37,407 nucleotides of DNA from Pleurotus djamor (taxonomy: Eukaryota; Basidiomycota; Agaricomycetes; Agaricales; Pleurotaceae), in the NCBI GenBank assembly GCA_029747585.1, contig JAPEVF010000443.1:1-37407 (forward strand), read 5' to 3'. Under the pieces are notes generated by a model. The model did not search any database, was not told where the DNA came from, and worked only from the letters and a program-made list of their open reading frames with translations. This document shows positions 31,015-37,407 of this stretch, one piece after another (the stretch's first letter is position 1; each line of letters begins with the position of its first letter). A program made the position numbers and the translations under genes.

Positions 31015-32903
31015 ATTACAGGTAATCAGAATAACTGAGGATAATTACCATTAACGGAGATAATCATCAATAATTCACCAATAATTCGCGATGAGTTCAA
31101 ACCTCCTTAAAGCTGAGGTGGTCGAGGTTTGCGTTGGTTACATCTAAGTAATTTGTAAGGAAATGAACCGGCGAGAATCAAGACCAGCTGCGTACCATAA
31201 AGCGATGCGGCAATACCAACGCAGCAAAACCGGAGGGCGTGTCGTTGGCGCATCAAATTTCCGTGTCTAGCTTGGTGGTAGGAGATAGTTCCAGTTGAGA
31301 AAGTGTGACCATCAATACGAGATGCTTGGATCGGTATTACTATTGGCGGTGACGGNGATCAAGGATGAGGGGTCGCGACCGACGAGAGGTACCCTGATTG
31401 CTGAGAAGCATGTCTACAGGAGCATTTAGAAGGTGATACAAATTGAGACACACGCGTCGCACTGGTGACCTATGCATTGGAAGTCAAGACACCTTGAAGA
31501 CACCACACGGTGCATGTATGGCACTCTAGAGCAACACTGAAGTCACATATGCCGATAAGAGAGTACTTGGGACTCCAAAGTGCTATATCTCAGTTGCGGA
31601 GACTTGAAGGGTGGTTTAAGTGCTCGTGGAAGGACCGAAACCACTCATGAACGCGAACTTCTGTAGCCGTGCCATCATGACAAAGCGACTGCGCCGGCTT
31701 TCTCAATGACACATAGGTTGATTCTTGAGTGGGCTGGGTAGGGTATCATGTTATTCAGGGTTTGTACAAAGCAGGATGAGTCCGCACGACGAAAGATGGC
31801 ACGAAGGGTGGACTTCGTCAAAACGGAAGCTGGTGAGGCGTGGGATCGTTTAACCGTTTAAGGCTTCCTGGGCCTAGGGCCCTAGGCATGGGCGGGGCTT
31901 GAGGCTGTTTGGAGACTAGACGGCGCGGCGCGCCGAAGAAACACCTTGCTTTCGGCAGGTACACGTTACGTTTTCAAGTATATAAACTTGAAAGCTTGAC
32001 CTGATACTTGTCTGTCAGCGCACCTTGCCGCCCAACCTTCGGTTGGTCGGGCTCGGTGCGGGGTTGAAGGCAAACCACGCAAGGCGACCTGGTACTTAGT
32101 GCGGGTGGCTTGGCATTTTGCACAATAGCCTTTTTTGGAATCGGGACCAGTGTCAATGCTTAGCGCGCGTCTATCAGGGGCTACACACCATAAAAGGGAA
32201 TGATATCCTTAAAAGGCGATTTATGAGCAAGGTAAGACCTTGCAAAGCAAGGTGACCTTTTCTCGACCGTTCCCACGCTAGCAACATATAAACAGCGTCT
32301 CCCCAGCCCAACCCCCAGCCGCGATTTTACCCATCCCCCACCGTCTATGTCGCGAACATCCTGTCCCTTACAATCGTGACCTTGCTCCCTAATATCTGTG
32401 AGTCCTTATTCAACTACTCTTTGCTTTGTTATTTTTGCTTGGCAATCCGATAATTTGAGGTGCGTTTCGCGAGTTGTCCACTTCATATTCTTTTATCTGC
32501 AGTCGTTCATATCTCTTCATGTCAGATTGTGTCCTTCTGAATTGATTATCATCAGATCGGTGAGCTGTGTTCAGAGCCAGGTAGTTAGTTGGTAGCGTGT
32601 ACTTAGTCTTAACTTGCTTCTTCAATGAAAACTTACCGCGTTCCATGATACCACCGTCGTTGAGAACTGATAAATAGCTAATGAGTGAGGACTAATACTG
32701 GTATGCTTGTCTCGTAATTCGTAGTAATTTGCGTGAATTATCCAGAATTCACTAGGCAACCTGGAGGGGGACCTCGGAATCCGCCAGTAATTACAGATAA
32801 TTGAAGTTACTGTGAAATTCCGAGTAATCCCTGTTAATTCTTAATAAAAATGGCTAACTCGCCGTCATTCACGATCAATTCCCCGGGGAGGGTTTTCCTG
32901 ATG
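30980..32903. mobile_element. 1.9-kb non-autonomous TIR element
   Basis: The ends are inverted repeats of 40 bp matching at 34 positions; the outer 18 bp (CATCAGGAAAACCCTCCC) are identical. Inside each end lies a region dense in TAATT/AATTA-type motifs (31010-31090 and 32715-32850), like the subterminal repeats of DNA transposons. No open frame longer than about 80 codons occurs inside, so it would be non-autonomous or decayed. I do not see a clear target-site duplication, and the superfamily is not assigned. Confidence 0.5.
32286..32410 (+). promoter_or_regulatory. Promoter-like segment inside the TIR element
   Basis: A CATATAAACAG box near 32285 is followed by a C-rich stretch, an ATGTCGCGAACATCC start near 32347 opening only 10 codons, and a GTGAGTCC donor-like site near 32398. 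It resembles the 5' end of a fungal gene, but no downstream coding exon is found. It may be a captured promoter fragment. Confidence 0.3.
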
Positions 32904-34978
32904 TATTGCTCTCCCGGTGTTCATACAACCTTTATCCAGAACGTCATCCTCATGGTGTGTCGCAACTAACACATACAGGGTGAATATATGCGCTCATCTT
33001 ATGGTGCATCCTAGGCACTGAGTCTCGGGTCATTGCCATGTGCTAGAAGCGTGCTAACGGAAGGGGTTATGGACGTAGCATATTTGTGTCGTTTCCAGAA
33101 TATCATATGCATGAAGGTAGGTACATAGAGAGCATGCAAGGTGCGAGAACATAGCGGCATCGTCGTCCGTATGTACGATAAAGAGTGGGTAAAGTTTCGA
33201 GTCCGTAATAGAAAACGTCCATCAAATATAGTCAAAGAGAATCAACATAAAGTCCACAGCTAGCAAACTAGCAATCATATCAAAGAAGGACGCTTCTACG
33301 CAGTCTAGCGACAGCATGACCTCGAGCCCCAGAGCCTGGTGATACCGGTAAGGACTAAGGACCTGGCCACTGGAACGAGGAAAGACGGATTGACCGTGCT
33401 GGAATTTGACTCTGAGAAATACGAGCGACGTCATCGAGAAATGAAATGAACGTTCGGCCAAAGGTGCCGAACCAACGTCAAGACAGCTTGCTACATTGAT
33501 TGAGAGTGACGGGTACTTGCTGTGGTCGCAAGAAACACAAGCTGCCTAGACATCGACGACGTTTCCTTGTTTCCTTCAAGGGAGATGCGGTCATCAGCTT
33601 TAAGCTCGAGTCCCAATGGTTGGGAATATGCGTTTTCAACACGAGTATAGGGATTCGATCGGCTAACGCAAACGGGGGTACAGCGGGGCGTCGTGCATTG
33701 GGGTGACGTTCAACGATGATGGAAGGTGGTCGATGCTGAGAGGAGCAAGACGAAGGGAGCTGAGTCCAAAAACACCAGCGCCGATTCCAAGCGTCGCACA
33801 GTCTTCAGTCTTCTTCGTCATCCATCCTGACCCCGCTCGAACCGAGCCTACACCCTTACCCACCACCTCCTCCTCGAAGCATGCGCCGGCAACGAAACCG
33901 AATCGTCCATCCGAGCCGAACGATGACTGAAACGAGTGCTACAAATTGAGAGCAGCGAAAGTGGTTCATGAGCAAGGAGCTCCCTCCGAGGTCGACATCA
34001 AGCGGTGTTTCGGGGCTCTGGGTTGACAGACGAGGAGAGGGGAGAGTATGGGTAGACCAGTGTCCAACTCCTTGACTCCACTGCTAAAGCGAAACGCGTG
34101 GATGAGAGAAGGAGCTGTGAGAAGTGGTCTTGGTGGATCTAGACCAGTACGAACGAACGTCAACGCGGATTTTGGGTGGCTGGTCGATGGGTACGGCCTG
34201 GTGACGAGCTCACGGTGAAGGGGTACGGAGTACTCGTGCTGCTACGATGAGGTCGGACGTCGGAAGGGTGGTACCTCTGGGAGAGGGAATCATCANGGGG
34301 GGAGGAAGATGGGCATGAGGTGGAAGATCGATGAATAGAACTTGTCATCGAGGACGTTGACGCAGCAAGGAGGAGAGCTGGTACTGTACGCGGATTTCCA
34401 TGTGCGATGCATCGCTGTTCGATGGCCGTAATCTTCATCGTGCATATCTTCCCTACAATACCATCTCCGACCTGCTGACCATCATACATGCCCTTCGCGA
34501 ACGAACCACCCAGCCACAATGGGACGAGCGTCGACATCGAATCCGCTGACGATAACCATACCCCCCGAAGAGCAGGTTTACGGAGGTAGGATATGGGGAC
34601 CCACAGTTGACGTTGACGCTGTGAAAGAGGGAGGATTTGGTGCAGGGTGTTCAGTGTGGATGACGGCAGCAAGATCATGGGGATGACGCGCCCCATCTTC
34701 GGACGCCATCGTTGTTGAGATGCGGATATGAGGCAAGCTGGTTCTGATCACCGCGTTGTGATTCAAGACCTGTACGCGTGTACTTTGACGCCCGGGAGAC
34801 GAACAGCAAAAAGGGTGCTCGTAGACGATGAGTTGGTGGGTAGACGACGAGGTGAAGGTGTAGAGGGAGATGGAAACCATGTTCCTTGATTTGGTGGCTA
34901 CGGCTTGGCTGTCATCGAGATTCTGCTGTGCTTAGCCACAAAGAGAAGAAGGGAATCGTGGGGACGGGGATGGGTAGG
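32904..34978. other. Long region without a supportable gene
   Basis: About 2 kb. Open frames such as those at 33500-33930 and 34160-34880 show no recognisable motif. The minus-strand frames around 34160-34880 could be exons of one unknown gene, but splice sites and frames do not join convincingly. An N lies near 34296. Confidence 0.3.
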
Positions 34979-35809
34979 TTAACGTTGTCGAAGCTGGGTG
35001 GTCGTAGCAGCGTCCTGTTCGAGTCCCCGAGCTTCATCGAGACCGAAGTCACCCCCAACCTGCCTCGCATATCCATCAACTCGACTCTGGACCTTCTCCC
35101 AAAACCTGCGTCTAAACCAAAGAGACTCCGAGATCCGTTCGTCGAGGGGAGCGGGTGGCTTGACGAAGCTATGAGCTTTTCGTAGCAATTCTTGGGGGAT
35201 GCGTGGATGCGAGAGCTGCGTTGGAGAGCCTACCTGGAGAATCTGGCGGGGATTCTAGTCAAGTCAGATGACGGAAAAAGAAGTTCAGATATCACGCACC
35301 AAGGTTTGCACAGTGAAAGCTCGCCCACATACTTCTCCCCGCAATCAAGGTTTTCATCCACAGCGCGACGACGAGTAATGACAGCCCTACGAAAACTGCC
35401 AAGCTGGTAGGAGCAAACCGGAATACGACGTCGAGTGAAGGAGCGGGGTCGTTCGGTTGGTTGGTTTACCGCTGTCGACGACGACGTGGTAGTCTTCTTC
35501 TGGTCGGATACGCCGATGTTGTTCTCATGCAGAGGAAAGCGAGGATGGGTACACTGGCGCCGGGTGGAAGGACGCGCGTCGCTTGATGGACATGCCGGAT
35601 GCAGCGTCTTCGCGGAGGATGTGTGTGGTGCTGGTGCTTGAGGAGGCAAGAATGAGATGGTATCGATGCGTCGTCGAGGACCCGTCGTTTCGTCTGGCCC
35701 CAGTGGGTTCAACATGATAAAAGGGCGTATGTTTGTGAAGACGGGTCTGAGAGGGTCTGAGAGGGTTTCCGTTGAAGGTGTTCGTGGTCATAGCAGCGCA
35801 GCGTTTCAT
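34979..35809 (-). CDS. Unrecognised multi-exon gene (weak model)
   Basis: On the minus strand, exons 35190-34979, 35254-35234 and one ending at 35300 can be joined through introns of 43 and 45 nt with GT...AG borders. The last exon encodes a protein-like stretch with LLRKAHSFVKPPAPLDER and ISESLWFRRRFWEKVQ. The exon before has VFVGLSLLVVALWMKTLIAG, a likely transmembrane segment. The N-terminal part (up to about 35809) would be low-complexity and its frame is unsettled. I do not recognise a family. If real, it is a single-pass membrane protein with a basic, aromatic membrane-proximal tail. The 21-nt exon is unusually small, so the model may be wrong in detail. Confidence 0.3.
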
Positions 35810-37103
35810 TCTTGTAGTTTCTTCGAAGCAAGATCCCGTTCATGGCTCCCTCTACTCGACATCTCCACGAACTCGAACCACCCNAAAAAAACCTGTCCTA
35901 AACCTTCCAGCCCGGAAATCCAAATCCGCGACGAAGGATACAGCTGTTGGTTGGGGAGAAGGCTCATTTGACTAGTGTAGGTGCGTAACGCTGCCAGTAT
36001 GAGGTCCCGAAGGCGTATGAGACGATACCTGAGAGAAGAAGAGAAAGCGGGCTGGTCAGTCAGGAAAACGAAGAAACATGGGGGAAAATCACGCACCATT
36101 ACAAGGATACGGCTAATGATAGATTCGGAGGAGCATAAGTTGAGTTTCAGAGGGCGAGACGGATACGATGATCATAGGGAAGGGCTTTCGATGGCGTATG
36201 AGGGATATGAGGGCCAGAGATGGTGGTCCGGAAGAAAGCTGTGCTTGGTGCTGCTTGGCTACAGCCTCGACCGAAATGGCCGATTTTTCTTTTCTCCTTT
36301 CCCATTCTCCTACTCTCGTTTTTACTCTACATTTCCCAAAGTTGTGAAGCTCATGTCTTGCCTTTCTACGAAGGATACAACTCAATTCGAAGGATAAGCC
36401 CTGCCGTATAGCGCAGGTATAGCGATCTTATCACCCCATTTTGGCGTGACATGGCCCCCATACCTGCAAATTCGAGCCAGAACATTGCCTTGCGTTTCTA
36501 CTCTGTCATAACGGCTGTCTCTGCTCGCTGGTGCTGTTACCATTAGCGGCCACCTTGACTTCTACCGCGATCTTCGTGGGTTGCTCGCTGGATATTCATG
36601 CTTGTCAGAATCACAGCGCATTATCTGGGACCAGGAAAGCGTGATGAACACGCTGGTCGCACCCGTAGGGAACAAGATGAACTCATCCCAAGTTGATTCT
36701 TTGACATGAGAATCGCACTGGCTAGATCTAGACGTTCCCTTCTGCGATATGGGGAAAAGTTTCCATCGCCCCCTGCGCATGTTTTTGTCGTGTTTCGTGT
36801 CCTGTCCACCGTATGTATCCGTAAATTGATGTCACGGATAACGATCATTGGGAGGCATAGCGCCGCTGCATGTCCGCCATGTTGCCCGTTGTGGACAAGT
36901 CGATTCTCGGAGAAATCCCGCAGGCGTGAACGGGCAGCATTCGCCTTCTGCATAATTGATTCTGGTACGAGTCTCTCCACTCTCATTCAGCGTCGTGTTT
37001 CATTCTTAGCCCCTCCTTCTACACAGTTATCGTTGATACCTGAACTCTGAGAACGTTTTGAGTGTAGGCTCGCTATCTATCTTGAAACGTCTCCTCGACC
37101 AAC
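35810..37103. other. Region without a supportable gene
   Basis: Only short overlapping open frames on both strands and one N near 35884. No motif, promoter or RNA gene is recognised. Confidence 0.3.
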
Positions 37104-37407
37104 ATGGATAAAGCATGCGTCTATGCGGAGCCTTTACGGCGTGGTATGTGAGTTTCTGTCTTCCATTTTCACAGCTGACACCTCCCCGTCCCTTGAACAC
37201 GCACATCAACAGCCAGTTTATGACACCTAGATGATATGGTCGACTCTGACGCCCTCTCCACCACCATCAGCCTCAAAGCAAACATGTTTCTACTGGAAAT
37301 TCTCCAAAGTCTACTTCAACGCCCGCATTTATTGGTACGGAGGATGGGATGATTCCTTGTATACTCGTTGTGACACAAAGTATCCGGACACTGACATAAT
37401 CAAGGGG
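37104..37407 (+). CDS. 5' end of an unrecognised gene (partial)
   Basis: A possible start: exon 37104-37143, an intron (GTATGTGAG to GACACCTAG), exon 37231-37334, then a GTACGG donor and an acceptor at 37404 after a CTGAC branch site. The spliced frame begins MDKACVYAEPLRRDDMVDSD and continues with a leucine-rich helix-like MFLLEILQSLLQRPHLL. It runs off the right edge. Splice signals are good, but the family is not recognised. Confidence 0.3.

Noticed and set aside
30980..32903. Assignment of the TIR element to hAT or to the KDZ-type elements of mushrooms
   Set aside because: No clean 8-bp target duplication and no transposase; the termini alone do not decide.
33500..34880. Possible coding exons on both strands (for example a frame at 34160-34696)
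   Set aside because: Frames overlap antisense, do not join by plausible introns and show no family motif.
1..37407. tRNA genes, rRNA genes and CRISPR arrays
   Set aside because: I saw no tRNA B-box context with a cloverleaf, no rRNA sequence and no regularly spaced repeats. CRISPR is not expected in a fungal genome.

Overview
The window looks like nuclear DNA of an Agaricomycete (mushroom-type) basidiomycete. Genes have several short introns (about 43-70 bp, GT...AG, often with a CTGAC/CTAAC branch site). Recognisable families are fungal: a LUFS/LisH Flo8-SomA-type regulator, an F-box protein, a secreted DUF5648-type protein, two paralogous multipass membrane proteins and a DUF6593-like remnant. 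Scattered single Ns and a homopolymer lesion point to base-call uncertainty in the assembly.

Left third (1-11.4 kb), with a related unit at 24.2-26.9 kb. This part is built from repeated head-to-head cassettes. On one side of a short shared promoter lies a three-exon gene of about 450-530 aa (copies A, partial at 1-232; B at 3443-5155; C at 9588-11266; D at 25474-26928). I read these as tandem RNase III-like proteins: both halves keep the shape of the RNase III signature motifs, but most catalytic acids are replaced. On the other side runs a conserved leader with its own TATA box and two small introns. In two cassettes it leads towards a second, faster-evolving RNase III-like gene with a long disordered tail (E at 6002-7852; degenerate E' at 1699-2843; possible scrap E'' at 24183-24398). 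A leader without its partner (8081-8887) carries an 87-bp TIR/TSD insertion in the conserved promoter block. This cassette family is the best candidate in the window for an undescribed system.

Middle (12.4-24 kb). A secreted DUF5648-type protein (12521-13203) is followed by a glutamine/proline/glycine-rich LUFS-domain regulator on the minus strand (13956-16880). Next come a DUF6593-like degenerate gene (about 18074-18687) and two convergent paralogous seven-TM-like membrane proteins (20351-21856 plus strand; 22680-23980 minus strand) with matching exon structure.

Right part (27.5-37.4 kb). An intronless F-box protein (27575-29170) is followed by a short paralog of the C-terminal end of the LUFS regulator (30268-31014). 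The end of that paralog overlaps the left terminus of a 1.9-kb element with 40-bp terminal inverted repeats (30980-32903) and no transposase. The rest is mostly unassigned, apart from a weak multi-exon minus-strand model (34979-35809) and the first exons of a gene leaving the right edge (37104 onward).
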